From NCBI RefSeq assembly GCF_000238335.3, contig NZ_AHCB03000005.1, forward strand, positions 1,674,001 to 1,738,000: a DNA stretch of 64,000 nt. Direction: 5' to 3'. This document shows positions 27,847-37,279 of the stretch, piece after piece. Position numbers and translations under genes: made by a program. Each line of letters opens with the position of its first letter. Position 1 is the first letter of the stretch. The DNA comes from Pseudoalteromonas marina (GTDB lineage: Bacteria > Pseudomonadota > Gammaproteobacteria > Enterobacterales > Alteromonadaceae). The notes under the pieces were generated by a model. The model was not told where the DNA came from, searched no databases, and worked only from the letters and a program-made list of their open reading frames with translations.

Positions 27847-28518
27847 TTACTTTGCAATCCAGGGAGTTACTTTTAAAACATTACTAATTTCACCGAACGA
27901 TTGGCTATCCTCTTCCCAATTATCGTCAACATCAAAATAACAAATCGATTCCTCGCAGGTTACGTTATCATCATTAATGTTTATTGGGTTTTTAAAGGTA
28001 ACCGCCACACCTTTTTGCTCAGGTAATAAAAACCACATTAGCTTACTAACAAAAAAGCCTGACAAATCAGTTAGTAATTCGTCTAGCTCCTCGTTAATGG
28101 TATACAACGCATGTTTTGAGAAAGCTAAATCGTCAAATTCGTTAGCTTCTATTTGTAGCTTTAACTGGCAGTCATGCTCAGGGTTTTGTGGCTCGATAAC
28201 AATAACAGCTTTATCTGAATCAAGTTGCTTATCAAAAGGCAACAACAGCTGTGCGCTATCTGTGAAGTTAAGCGGATACTCGTTATTCTCTGTTAAAATG
28301 GTTCCGTTTTTTATTGCGCATGCCTCATTAGTAGCAATGTCGCTTATGTAAAAGTTGACACGGGCATATTGAAAATCCCCTTTATTAACTACTTTTAAAC
28401 GATCATAAAAACCATCGTACGACATTACAAACTCTCTGGCGTTGGCGTTAAATGCACTTAAGCTCAACAAAAAAAGTAAACTCGCGTAAAAGTAACCTGT
28501 CATATATTTATTCATCAA
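27847..28518 (-). CDS. Secreted protein of unknown function downstream of the Bax-like gene
   Basis: 223 residues with a signal peptide (FYASLLFLLSLSAFNANA). I do not recognise a family. The mature protein is rich in beta-like and acidic segments and has four cysteines after the signal (NEACAIK, EHDCQL, DNVTCEESICYF), which could form disulfides in the periplasm. It overlaps the end of the preceding Bax-like gene by 11 bases, so the two are an operon. A linked envelope function is inference. Confidence 0.6.
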   Translation of the reverse strand: MMNKYMTGYFYASLLFLLSLSAFNANAREFVMSYDGFYDRLKVVNKGDFQYARVNFYISDIATNEACAIKNGTILTENNEYPLNFTDSAQLLLPFDKQLDSDKAVIVIEPQNPEHDCQLKLQIEANEFDDLAFSKHALYTINEELDELLTDLSGFFVSKLMWFLLPEQKGVAVTFKNPININDDNVTCEESICYFDVDDNWEEDSQSFGEISNVLKVTPWIAK

Positions 28519-29329
28519 AATAAGCTCTGTTTTGTCTAATCATCGTATTTAACTCCTCAATGTAGGCCTCGCCTCGCTCAGAGTAAGACATCAAACCATG
28601 AGTTAGTTTGGTTGCTAATACTGGCTTTTTTTCACGGCGCAGGTTTTCACGTATGCCCCGTAACTCTTTGTAAGCGCTATGAGTATTTATATTTCTAAAA
28701 TAAGAGCTTACCGCAGCACGAACCGATTTAAATGCAGCGACTTCATGCGCTGCTCCAGTGTTACGGCGTTTTGGCACCATGCCGCAGCCTTTTGAGTAAC
28801 ACCACTGACCAAAAAAATTCAGGCCAATTTGAGCAAATCGCGAGGTGCCCCAAGCCGACTCATTAGCAGCTTGCATTAGCGCCATTTCTTTAGGAATAAT
28901 ATCAACACGGCGTAAAGCCTGAGTTAGCACAAGTGTGTTAACCGTTTCAGGTAAACCATATTGTTTAAGAATTTTAACAATATCTTTGTTTTGTTTTTCT
29001 TCAAGCGATAGGTTGTTTTCAAGCATCATGCGGGCTATTTCTAACTTGGCACGTTGTTGTAATATTTTTTTATTTTCAGCCTCAACATGGGGACGGATAA
29101 AATCAAAAAATGCGCGTTTTTTCTCTTTTACATCCGTAAATTCAGAAAATTTAGGCAACGTTACATTATGTAGCGGCTTTTCTTTTTTCTTCACTTTTTT
29201 AGGTTGTTCAGTGGTGGTTTGATCTGCGCTATCGGTTTCATCACTTTGTATAAACGGGTACGCAAGTGCCCATATAAAAAGGATGGATAACAAAAACTGA
29301 AAGATAATCTTAAGCATGTATCGTCTCAT
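28508..29329 (-). CDS. Bax-like glucosaminidase-domain protein
   Basis: 273 residues. One N-terminal membrane anchor (about 5-25) is followed by a basic linker (KKVKKKEKP) and a C-terminal glucosaminidase domain of the FlgJ/LytG type (about 120-270). The motif LMQAANESAWGTSRFAQIGLNFFGQWCY carries the catalytic Glu. The order and length match E. coli Bax. It should cleave peptidoglycan in the periplasm. A downstream secreted protein is co-transcribed. Confidence 0.9.
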   Translation of the reverse strand: MRRYMLKIIFQFLLSILFIWALAYPFIQSDETDSADQTTTEQPKKVKKKEKPLHNVTLPKFSEFTDVKEKKRAFFDFIRPHVEAENKKILQQRAKLEIARMMLENNLSLEEKQNKDIVKILKQYGLPETVNTLVLTQALRRVDIIPKEMALMQAANESAWGTSRFAQIGLNFFGQWCYSKGCGMVPKRRNTGAAHEVAAFKSVRAAVSSYFRNINTHSAYKELRGIRENLRREKKPVLATKLTHGLMSYSERGEAYIEELNTMIRQNRAYFDE

Positions 29330-29477
29330 TCAAACAACTATTTATGCATGGTAACTACACACGCATACGAACCCTTATTATACCTAAGCCACTATATAAA
29401 CGCGAATTGCAAAAATATGTTCATTCGCAATTTATAAGTGCATGGGTATACTAAACACTAAATAGGTTTAATGGTGA

Positions 29478-30779
29478 TTGAGCAGTATGGACAAAGTTTG
29501 GCAAAGTAGAATAATAGAGCAATATAAACACAGACCTAACGACAACCGATCTCCCTGGCAGGTTGACCGCTCAAGAATTATTCATGCCGCTGCATTTAGA
29601 CGCTTACAAGCTAAAACACAAATTATGGGGATTGGCCTAAACGACTTTTATCGTACCCGCCTTACTCATTCGTTAGAGGTGTCACAAATTGGCACTGGTA
29701 TTTTAAGGCACTTAAAGACACAACATAGTGATTTTAACCATTTTCCATCAACCGGTTTACTCGAAACACTCTGTTTGGCTCACGATATTGGCCACCCACC
29801 ATTTGGCCACGGAGGTGAAATTGCCCTTAACTATATGATGCGAGACCATGGTGGTTTTGAAGGAAACGCTCAAACTTTACGAATAGTTGCTAAGCTAGAG
29901 CCCTACAGTAATGGTTATGGTATGAACCTTACACGTCGCACATTACTCGGGTTTATTAAATACCCAGCATTTATAAACGAGTTGTGGCACACAATACCCG
30001 ATACGCGTAACTCACGTGCTTTTATCAAAGCCGATGATTGGCGCCCTGCAAAAGGGTTATACCAAGACGACGCACACATATTTGACTGGATTGTTGAACC
30101 ATTAAGCCAAAATGACAGAACCTTATTAAATACCCACGCAACAATAGATAAACACCGTGCTAAAACACTTTATAAATCCCTAGACAGCGCCATAATGGAA
30201 CATGCCGACGATATAGCATACGCCGTGCACGATTTAGAAGACGCAATTGCAACCCGTGTTTTAACATTAGATGACTGGCAAACGCACGCACTTCCCCACT
30301 TGCAAGCGCTTAATTTTGAGTGGCTGAATACCTTGCTTGAAACGTTAACATCTCGACTATTTTCAAAAAATGATTTTGAACGAAAAGACGCCATAGGTGA
30401 GCTGGTAAACACCTTCATTATTCACATTCATTTAGACATACAAAACGAAGCATTTGAATGCCCTATTTTAAAATACACTGCTAAGTTGCACCCAGAGTAT
30501 GAAAACGTACTACATATACTCAAGCACTTTGTATTTCAACGCTTAATTCGCGACCCTGAAATGCAACAGATTGAGTTTAAAGGGCAAAACCTACTTATTG
30601 AATTGTTTACAGCGTTTGCAAGCGATCCGCTTCGTTTGTTACCCGAAACAACGCAAGCGCAATATATTGAGGCTCAAAAACATAACCAAGGCATGCGCAT
30701 TATTTGTGACTATTTAAGTGGTATGAGTGATGAATACGCATATAAAACTTATCAGCGGTTATTTTTGCCTGCGCAGTAG
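29478..30779 (+). CDS. dgt: Deoxyguanosine triphosphate triphosphohydrolase-like protein
   Basis: 433 residues in the HD superfamily. It has the N-terminal RPNDNRSPWQVDRSRIIHAAAFRRLQ, the metal site RLTHSLEVSQIG and the HD motif CLAHDIGHPPFGHGGE, then AYAVHDLEDAI. It hydrolyses dNTP to deoxynucleoside and triphosphate. Family members influence mutation rate and can starve phages of dNTPs. It is encoded alone, not beside the defence island, so a housekeeping role is more likely. Confidence 0.94.
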   Translation: MSSMDKVWQSRIIEQYKHRPNDNRSPWQVDRSRIIHAAAFRRLQAKTQIMGIGLNDFYRTRLTHSLEVSQIGTGILRHLKTQHSDFNHFPSTGLLETLCLAHDIGHPPFGHGGEIALNYMMRDHGGFEGNAQTLRIVAKLEPYSNGYGMNLTRRTLLGFIKYPAFINELWHTIPDTRNSRAFIKADDWRPAKGLYQDDAHIFDWIVEPLSQNDRTLLNTHATIDKHRAKTLYKSLDSAIMEHADDIAYAVHDLEDAIATRVLTLDDWQTHALPHLQALNFEWLNTLLETLTSRLFSKNDFERKDAIGELVNTFIIHIHLDIQNEAFECPILKYTAKLHPEYENVLHILKHFVFQRLIRDPEMQQIEFKGQNLLIELFTAFASDPLRLLPETTQAQYIEAQKHNQGMRIICDYLSGMSDEYAYKTYQRLFLPAQ

Positions 30780-30818
30780 TTAATAAGCAGGTATTTGAAT
30801 CCAAAATACAGATAATAA

Positions 30819-30846
30819 AAGCCGAGTAAATTTACTCGGCTTTTGT
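30819..30846. terminator. Bidirectional terminator between dgt and the oligopeptidase
   Basis: The palindrome AAAAGCCGAGTAAATTTACTCGGCTTTT lies between two convergent genes and is flanked by A/T runs. Confidence 0.85.
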
Positions 30847-30875
30847 ATTTTAAAACAAGGTAACGTTAACGCGTT

Positions 30876-33035
30876 TTATAGCTCTTTAACACCCATGTTA
30901 TATAGCGTAAAACCAAACATATCTGCGTATAAATCTATAACCTTGCTGGTTGGTGTGCCCGCACCATGACCCGCATTTGTTTCAATACGAATAAGTGTAG
31001 GGTTATTTCCAGCCTGCTTAGCTTGTAATTCAGCAGCAAATTTAAATGAATGAGATGGCACCACACGATCATCGTGATCACCGGTTGTTACCATAGTGGC
31101 AGGATATTCAACGCCCGCTTTAACGTTATGCAATGGCGAGTAAGCTTTTATATATTCAAACATTTCTTTACTTTGCTCACTAGTACCGTAGTCGTATGCC
31201 CAACCAGCGCCCGCTGTAAATGTATGGTAACGCAGCATATCAAGTACGCCTACCGCTGGTAATGCAACTTGAAATAAGTCAGGTCGCTGCGTCATCACAG
31301 CACCTACTAATAAACCACCATTTGAACCACCGCGCAGTGCTAAACGCTTTTTAGAGGTGTACTTTTTATCTTTTAAGTACTCTGCAGCGGCAATAAAGTC
31401 GTCAAACACGTTTTGTTTTTGCATTTTTGTACCAGCGTTATGCCAGTCTTTACCGTATTCACCACCACCACGAATATTAGCAACGGCATACACCCCACCT
31501 TGCTCAAGCCAAAGCGCATTAATAGGGCTAAAACTTGGTGTTAAACTTGCGTTAAAACCACCGTAACCGTATAAAATGGTTGGGTTTGAACCGTCTAATT
31601 TTATACCCGTTTTATAAGTAATGATCATCGGCACTTTTGTACCGTCTTTAGAGGTATAAAAAACTTGCTCAGAGGTGTAATCATTACTGTTGAAATCGAT
31701 TGCCGATTCACGATAAACCTTTGACTCGCCTGAGCTTACATCAAACGAAAAAGTAGTCCCAGGAGTTTTATAGTTGGTAAACGAGTAATAAAGCGTTGAT
31801 TGATCTTTTTTACCACGAAAACCACGTGCACTCCCTACGCCTGGTAAATTAATTTCACGTATTAACTCACCTTGCTTATTATATTGTTTAACATGCGAAA
31901 TGGCATCAACCATGTAATTAGCAAAAAAAGTATCTCCGCCTTTACTTAGGCTAAGAACGTTATCGGTTTCTGATATAAAGTCGACCCAATTTTCAGGCGC
32001 TGGGTTATTTGCATTTACCGTGACCACTTTTTTATTGGGTGCGTTTAAATTTGTAACTAAGTAAAGCTTTTCGCCGTCGTTATCAATTACAGAAGTATCT
32101 GAATCTGAGTTACCAACAACAGTAACAAAATCACTATTTTCTTTACTTAAATCTTTTATAAACAGTTTGTTTCCAGACGTTGAAACGCTGGCAGAAATTA
32201 GCAAGTACTTGCCATCATCTGTTACATCGGCGCCAACGTAACGATGCTTTTGCGCCTCGCTGTCGCCAAATACAACACGATCGTCATCCTGCGATGTACC
32301 CAAAGCATGATAATACACTTTATGTTGATCTGTTTTAGCCGATAGTTCACTGCCTTTTGGTTTATCGTAGCTTGAGTAATAAAATCCTTCGTTACCTAAC
32401 CAATCAATACCACTAAATTTCACATCAACTAAAGCTTGCTCTACTTGCTCTTTAGTGTGTGTATCAATAACAATAATTTCACGCCAATCACTGCCCCCTT
32501 CAGAAACTTGATACGCTAATAAACTACCATCTTTAGAAAAAGATAAACCCGACATAGACGTTGTACCGTCGTCGCTAAATTTATTAGGATCTAAAAATAC
32601 CTCTGGCGCTTTATCGCCTTTGCTGCGGTATAAAACATATTGATTTTGTAAGCCATCGTTTTTGTAAAAGTAGGTGTAGCCGCCCTCTTCAAATGGCGCA
32701 CCTATTTTTTCGTAATTCATCAGCTTTTCAAGGCGCTCTTTGAGCTTGTTTCTGTAAGGGATTTGTTCTAAGTATGAAAAAGTAGCCGTATTTTGCGCTT
32801 TTACCCAATCAGCAGTCTCTGCACTCATATCGTCTTCTAACCAACGATAAGGATCGGCCACGTTTTCTCCAAAATAGGTATCAACTACATCACCTTTTTT
32901 GGTTTCGGGATACACGACTGAGTTAACTTGATTCATAGATGATTTTACTTCTTTTTGATCTGATGTATTGGTTGGCTCTGAACAGCCACTGAGTGCCAAT
33001 AATACAGCACATGCAAGAGTACGTTTGAGTAACAT
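30876..33035 (-). CDS. Prolyl oligopeptidase family serine peptidase (S9A), lipoprotein
   Basis: 719 residues. A lipoprotein signal with lipobox LSGC precedes an N-terminal beta-propeller (about 80-470) and a C-terminal alpha/beta hydrolase domain. The nucleophile is Ser571 in RGGSNGGLL, the acid lies in [14 protein letters not shown] and the final His in [10 protein letters not shown]9A peptidases cut short proline-containing peptides. Being lipid-anchored, it probably works in the periplasm or outer membrane on peptide nutrients. Confidence 0.95.
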   Translation of the reverse strand: MLLKRTLACAVLLALSGCSEPTNTSDQKEVKSSMNQVNSVVYPETKKGDVVDTYFGENVADPYRWLEDDMSAETADWVKAQNTATFSYLEQIPYRNKLKERLEKLMNYEKIGAPFEEGGYTYFYKNDGLQNQYVLYRSKGDKAPEVFLDPNKFSDDGTTSMSGLSFSKDGSLLAYQVSEGGSDWREIIVIDTHTKEQVEQALVDVKFSGIDWLGNEGFYYSSYDKPKGSELSAKTDQHKVYYHALGTSQDDDRVVFGDSEAQKHRYVGADVTDDGKYLLISASVSTSGNKLFIKDLSKENSDFVTVVGNSDSDTSVIDNDGEKLYLVTNLNAPNKKVVTVNANNPAPENWVDFISETDNVLSLSKGGDTFFANYMVDAISHVKQYNKQGELIREINLPGVGSARGFRGKKDQSTLYYSFTNYKTPGTTFSFDVSSGESKVYRESAIDFNSNDYTSEQVFYTSKDGTKVPMIITYKTGIKLDGSNPTILYGYGGFNASLTPSFSPINALWLEQGGVYAVANIRGGGEYGKDWHNAGTKMQKQNVFDDFIAAAEYLKDKKYTSKKRLALRGGSNGGLLVGAVMTQRPDLFQVALPAVGVLDMLRYHTFTAGAGWAYDYGTSEQSKEMFEYIKAYSPLHNVKAGVEYPATMVTTGDHDDRVVPSHSFKFAAELQAKQAGNNPTLIRIETNAGHGAGTPTSKVIDLYADMFGFTLYNMGVKEL

Positions 33036-33191
33036 AATTTGTGTTCTTTTTATTGATTAAGTAGTAATAATAACTTATGAGTTTTTTAAGCTTATGTCTA
33101 TTAAGATGCGTTAAGTGCCATTTATCGCTGTAAACAATTGTAAACTTACGCTTTAATAGTAAAAACATATAATAAAAATAAAGCGTGATTT

Positions 33192-33506
33192 ATGGAAAAA
33201 CAAGAACCCACTTTCAACAGTTTTAAAGCTTTTTACCCTTATTATTTAAAGGAGCATCGCAACGTAACCTGCAGGCGTTTGCATTTTATAGGTAGCCTAT
33301 TAGTACTTATGGTCATTATTACCGCATTATTAAGTCAAAAATATGCGCTATTGTGGCTACTACCCGTTATTGGCTATGGCTTTGCGTGGGTTGGGCATTT
33401 CTTTTTTGAAAAAAACCGACCAGCTACGTTTAAACACCCATTTTATAGTTTGTGGGGAGACTGGGTTATGTTTAAAGATATACTAACCGGAAAAATAAAA
33501 TTTTAA
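33192..33506 (+). CDS. DUF962/Mpo1-like membrane protein
   Basis: 104 residues with two or three hydrophobic segments. The residues EHRNVTCRRLHFIGSLLV and VGHFFFEKNRPATFKHPFYSLWGDWVMF are signature positions, with the conserved histidines that bind Fe in the Mpo1/YGL010w family of 2-hydroxy fatty acid dioxygenases. It presumably acts on lipids in the membrane. A second family member (longer type) is encoded at 44872. The actual substrate is unknown. Confidence 0.87.
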   Translation: MEKQEPTFNSFKAFYPYYLKEHRNVTCRRLHFIGSLLVLMVIITALLSQKYALLWLLPVIGYGFAWVGHFFFEKNRPATFKHPFYSLWGDWVMFKDILTGKIKF

Positions 33507-33518
33507 TAAATTAATAAA

Positions 33519-33571
33519 GTTACTCGCACCAAAAAGCCACCTTAATTAGGTGGCTTTTTGGTGCGAGTAAC
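33519..33571. terminator. Very long bidirectional hairpin terminator
   Basis: A perfect 24-bp stem with a 5-base loop (TAATT). It contains an inner terminator core, AAAAAGCCACCT/AGGTGGCTTTTT, extended outward by a second arm GTTACTCGCACC/GGTGCGAGTAAC. It lies between two convergent genes. Confidence 0.85.
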
Positions 33572-33585
33572 GTGGGTATTTAACG

Positions 33586-34584
33586 CTATACCACTTTAGT
33601 TAACCATCCATGCTTGTCTTCGCTTTTACCCCATTGAATGTCGTTCAATGCTTGGCGCAGACGTGCAGTAGTTGGCCCAGGCTCTCCTGTACCTACTTTA
33701 TATTCTTTATCGTTATGAATAAACGTTCCCACTGCAGTTAATACCGCAGCAGTACCTGAAAGCGCAGCTTCTGTGCCTGGTTTTGCAGCACGCTCTAAAA
33801 GTTCAGTCACTGTAAAATTACGTTCGCTCACAGTCATGCCTAAATCTTTAGCAATCGTTAAAATACTATTACGCGTTACGCCGTGTAAAAAGGTGGAGTC
33901 GAGCGCTTTGGTTATAATTTCGTTGCCATCAATTAAAATAAAGTTTGCAGCGCCCGTTTCTTGTACATCACCACCTGGGCAAAATAATATTTGATCTGCT
34001 TGATACTGTTTACGTGCAGCGCTAATTGGGCCAAGTGCACTGGCGTAGTTACCGCCGCTTTTAACCATTCCCATATGAGGTGCACAGCGCATACCGTCTT
34101 CTTCAAGTAACACACGTAATGCCGTAGCACCACCAGCAAAATAATCACCTACTGGCGAAAGTAAAGTGTACAACAATGAGCTCATTGAAGGGGCTGCCGC
34201 TTTACCAATTGCCGCTTCTGTGCCTATATGTGTTGGGCGAATATACATAGAGCCAGGCGGTAATGGGGTTTCATCGGCATATTGGCGAACAATATCAATA
34301 ATCATCGTTTTAAGCATTTCGCCATCAAAACTTGGCAAGCTTAAAAGTGCTGAGCTTTGCTGCATACGTGCTATGTTTGCATCCATTCTAAAAATATAAA
34401 CAGACCCATCTTCATGACGAAATGCTTTTAAGCCCTCAAAACAGGTGCTTGAATAATGAAGAACGTGTGCACCAGCATGAAACTCAAGCTTATCGCATGG
34501 AACAACTGAGGTTTCGCTCCATTGATTATCTGAAAAACGAGCTTGAATCATCTGTGGCATAAACACAGTACCAAATGCGGCCAT
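33586..34584 (-). CDS. ilvE: Branched-chain amino acid aminotransferase
   Basis: 332 residues, class IV PLP fold. It has HYSSTCFEGLKAFR, the PLP-lysine segment GMVKSGGNYASALG and the cofactor-binding VQETGAANFILID and SGTAAVLTAVGTF. The class II BCAT pattern (about 330-360 residues) fits. It exchanges amino groups between branched-chain amino acids and 2-oxoglutarate in the cytoplasm. An AGAGAGAT ribosome site precedes the ATG. It is monocistronic. Confidence 0.93.
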   Translation of the reverse strand: MAAFGTVFMPQMIQARFSDNQWSETSVVPCDKLEFHAGAHVLHYSSTCFEGLKAFRHEDGSVYIFRMDANIARMQQSSALLSLPSFDGEMLKTMIIDIVRQYADETPLPPGSMYIRPTHIGTEAAIGKAAAPSMSSLLYTLLSPVGDYFAGGATALRVLLEEDGMRCAPHMGMVKSGGNYASALGPISAARKQYQADQILFCPGGDVQETGAANFILIDGNEIITKALDSTFLHGVTRNSILTIAKDLGMTVSERNFTVTELLERAAKPGTEAALSGTAAVLTAVGTFIHNDKEYKVGTGEPGPTTARLRQALNDIQWGKSEDKHGWLTKVV

Positions 34585-34724
34585 TTTTTATCTCTCTTGT
34601 GTGGTCTATTTTTCTCCATTGTATGACAATCACGCATCAATTAACCATAGCTAAAGTAACGGATTTTTAATTAACAATAAGAAAAAACCAAACGCACTGT
34701 ATGTTTATTAAGCACAACAGCAAA

Positions 34725-34758
34725 AAACCGGCATATGCGCTTACACATGCCGGTTTAT
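34725..34758 (-). terminator. Terminator after the desaturase operon
   Basis: ACCGGCAT and ATGCCGGT form an inverted repeat, and on the minus strand it ends in a U-run downstream of the desaturase stop. Confidence 0.75.
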
Positions 34759-34793
34759 GTTTTAGCTTTTAAAGCGCTTAATGCACCCTATCA

Positions 34794-35846
34794 CTATTTA
34801 AATGAGTATCTAATAATTCGCTTTAACACCGAGCCGTATTGTTTAAAAAATCCGCCAGTGTGGTAATCAATCCCGTGCTTTTGCATAACTGCCTGTACCT
34901 GAGGTGCCACCTCTTGATATCGCGACGACGGCATATCAGGAAATAAGTGGTGCTCAATCTGGCAGCTCAAATGGCCCGTTAAAATATGAAACCAGTTTGC
35001 CCCTTTAATATTAGACGAGCCCAATACTTGACGATAATACCACTGGCCTTGGGTTTCGTTTACGCAGTCTTGTTCTTTAAATGTTTCGGTTTCTTCGGTA
35101 AAGTGACCACAAAATATAATTGTTGATGTCCATAAGTTACGAAGCAAATTTGCCACTAAATTACCCGCTAACACCCATAAAAACAGTGGCCCTGCAAGTA
35201 ATGGGAAGATCACATAATCTTTAATTAACTGGCGAGCGCCTTTACTAAAAAAACGCTGCTTTAAAGTGGCATGCGATACACCCCCTTCACGATTTTCTTT
35301 CTTTTTACCTATAAAAACACGCTCTGCTGCCAGCTCATGGTATGACACACCCCACTGAAACAAGACACTTAAATTTATGTAAGTAAAAAACTGCCACACA
35401 TTTTTAAAACGCCACTTAAAATCATCACTCAAACGTAACAACCCGTAGCCAAAATCACGGTCTTTACCAATAATGTTAGTGTAAGTGTGGTGCTCAAAAT
35501 TGTGAACCCGATGCCAGCTTTGGCCATCGCAGGCTATGTCCCATTCGTATTGCTGAGAGTTAAGCTGTTTGTCGTTCATCCAATCGTATTGACCATGCAT
35601 AACATTGTGGCCAATTTCCATATTATCGAGAATTTTAGCCAAAGCCAGTAACAAAACACCGGCAACCCAAAGTAAAGGCTGAATAAATCCAAGCATTAAT
35701 AGTATTCGCCCACTCCACTCACATAGTCTTTGCTTTCGAACGACAGAGCGAATGTAGTCAGCATCTTTTTGCCCTACTTTAGCAAGCGTATTCATTTTTA
35801 TAGTATCTAAATCGCTTGCAAGCTGATCAAAGTTTATGTTTTTCAT
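34794..35846 (-). CDS. Membrane fatty acid desaturase
   Basis: 350 residues. The three His boxes for the di-iron centre are visible: HNVMHGQYDW, HNFEHHTYTN and CQIEHHLFP, with four hydrophobic stretches between. The order and spacing match acyl-lipid or acyl-CoA delta-type desaturases. It should introduce a double bond and raise membrane fluidity in the cold. It shares 4 bases (ATGA) with the reductase gene upstream, which supplies electrons. Confidence 0.93.
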   Translation of the reverse strand: MKNINFDQLASDLDTIKMNTLAKVGQKDADYIRSVVRKQRLCEWSGRILLMLGFIQPLLWVAGVLLLALAKILDNMEIGHNVMHGQYDWMNDKQLNSQQYEWDIACDGQSWHRVHNFEHHTYTNIIGKDRDFGYGLLRLSDDFKWRFKNVWQFFTYINLSVLFQWGVSYHELAAERVFIGKKKENREGGVSHATLKQRFFSKGARQLIKDYVIFPLLAGPLFLWVLAGNLVANLLRNLWTSTIIFCGHFTEETETFKEQDCVNETQGQWYYRQVLGSSNIKGANWFHILTGHLSCQIEHHLFPDMPSSRYQEVAPQVQAVMQKHGIDYHTGGFFKQYGSVLKRIIRYSFK

Positions 35847-36886
35847 AATTGTAACTCCAAGTCACTCACAGGTTGGCTTATGCAAAGTTGGATTAATTGC
35901 TCACCGTTGTCTGACATTTCACCTGTTTTTAAATTACGTACTATTCCCGACTTTTTAATACATTGGCACTGATGGCAAATACCAATTCCGCAGCCACGCT
36001 TTACCGGTAATTTTTTAACTTCAAACTGGCTAAGAAGTACATCTTTTCCTTCAACTATATGAGCTTGGCTATTCACCTTTACAGTAAACTGATCTTCATT
36101 GTTTACTTTGGGTAACGCTAAACCAAATGCCTCTTGGTAATAATTAAGATCATGTTTTTGAGCAAACGCTTGTACCGTTTGCATAAACCCTAGCGGCCCA
36201 CAGCAATATATATCTGGATTCTCCCAATGTTTAATATTGCTAGTAATGTCGCTCGACTGCTCACGAGTTAATAATAAAAATGAAAAATGACTAAATTGTG
36301 TGGCTAATTCACGCAACTTATCAACACATTGATGTTCGCCCGATTTTGCGTAATACACTAAATTTATTGCTTTAGTTGTTTGCGCTAAATAATCGTCAAG
36401 CATTGCTAGCATCGGCGTTATACCAGATCCACCAGCTATTAATGTGGCAGGAGTATGTGTATTTTTAAATACAAACTCACCCGTTGCAGCAGATATGTTG
36501 CACCATGTTCCCGCTTTTGCTTTGTTATTTAATAAACCAGTAAATCGTCCTTGTTCGCTTGTTTTAATTAACAAACGTATAAATCCCGTTTCGTTGAAAT
36601 ATTTAACGCTTGAAGCAACTGTAAAAACGCGCGTTAATAATCGTCCATTCATTTCAATGGTCAAACTAACATGCTGCCCTGCGGTATGTGCGGGCCATTG
36701 TTTGCTTGGTTTTAGCTGCAAACTCAAAAATTCACCATTTAATGATTCTGAACTCATTAGTTGCGCTCTAAATTGCCCTGCACGCCAAGCAGGTTTAAAC
36801 ACTTGCATTATTGGCTCTATGTAACCTGCAAACGTTTGATGGTGTAAAAACCACGTTGAAAATTGGTTTAATGCCTGCGTAAACAT
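35843..36886 (-). CDS. Ferredoxin reductase with 2Fe-2S domain, desaturase electron donor
   Basis: 347 residues. An FAD-binding domain (about 40-145; RVFTVASS) and an NAD-binding domain (about 145-245; TLIAGGSGITPMLAML, YCCGPLGFM) are followed by a C-terminal plant-type ferredoxin domain with RGCGIGICHQCQC and a last Cys in IQLCISQP. The protein carries electrons from NAD(P)H to the desaturase encoded immediately downstream. It is the first gene of the operon whose promoter region has two FabR-like palindromes. Confidence 0.93.
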   Translation of the reverse strand: MFTQALNQFSTWFLHHQTFAGYIEPIMQVFKPAWRAGQFRAQLMSSESLNGEFLSLQLKPSKQWPAHTAGQHVSLTIEMNGRLLTRVFTVASSVKYFNETGFIRLLIKTSEQGRFTGLLNNKAKAGTWCNISAATGEFVFKNTHTPATLIAGGSGITPMLAMLDDYLAQTTKAINLVYYAKSGEHQCVDKLRELATQFSHFSFLLLTREQSSDITSNIKHWENPDIYCCGPLGFMQTVQAFAQKHDLNYYQEAFGLALPKVNNEDQFTVKVNSQAHIVEGKDVLLSQFEVKKLPVKRGCGIGICHQCQCIKKSGIVRNLKTGEMSDNGEQLIQLCISQPVSDLELQL

Positions 36887-36968
36887 TGTAATAAAATCTC
36901 TATATTGGTTTATTGCTCAATGGTTTGCACGAACTGGGTGTTAGCACAAATCAGAACCCTAACTATTT

Positions 36969-36988
36969 GAGCCTACAAGTGTACGCTC
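36969..36988. promoter_or_regulatory. FabR-like operator 1 upstream of the desaturase operon
   Basis: GAGCCTACAAGTGTACGCTC is a palindrome with one mismatched pair. It fits the AGCGTACA-N2-TGTACGCT type bound by FabR/DesT TetR-family repressors of unsaturated fatty acid genes. Confidence 0.65.
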
Positions 36989-36994
36989 AAACTT

Positions 36995-37014
36995 CAGCGC
37001 ACAAGTGTACGCTG
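36995..37014. promoter_or_regulatory. FabR-like operator 2 upstream of the desaturase operon
   Basis: CAGCGCACAAGTGTACGCTG is a palindrome with one mismatched pair, 26 bases from operator 1 centre to centre, so the sites lie about 2.5 helical turns apart. Confidence 0.65.
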
Positions 37015-37279
37015 AAAATTCAAGTTTTCAACCCTAATAGAGTGTTTATTCCATTATTTTTGTTAAAAACTACGAACAAAAAACAAACTAAACTCAATTT
37101 ATAAACGTATTCAAAACTAAATAAAATATACTTTACTGAGTGAGCTTACTATTTCTAATACTGTGTGAGTGATATATGTAACTATCTAAAATTAAAGAAT
37201 TTTCACTTATCGCAACGCTTAGCAAATTTTTACAGCTCGTGCTAACGTAAACCTAATTTGATTAATTTTGGAAAATAAC

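Larger units (their letters stand above)
36887..37279. promoter_or_regulatory. Divergent intergenic region: desaturase operon and sugar dehydrogenase
   Basis: 393 bases with no gene. It holds two 20-bp palindromes (36969-36988 and 36995-37014, separate entries) on the desaturase side. The remainder is AT-rich, and a GGAAA ribosome site precedes the ATG at 37280. I see nothing else recognisable. Confidence 0.6.

Noticed and set aside
29478..30779. dGTPase as part of a defence cluster with Detocs
   Set aside because: It lies about 11 kb from the island among housekeeping genes, and Dgt proteins are widespread core genes.
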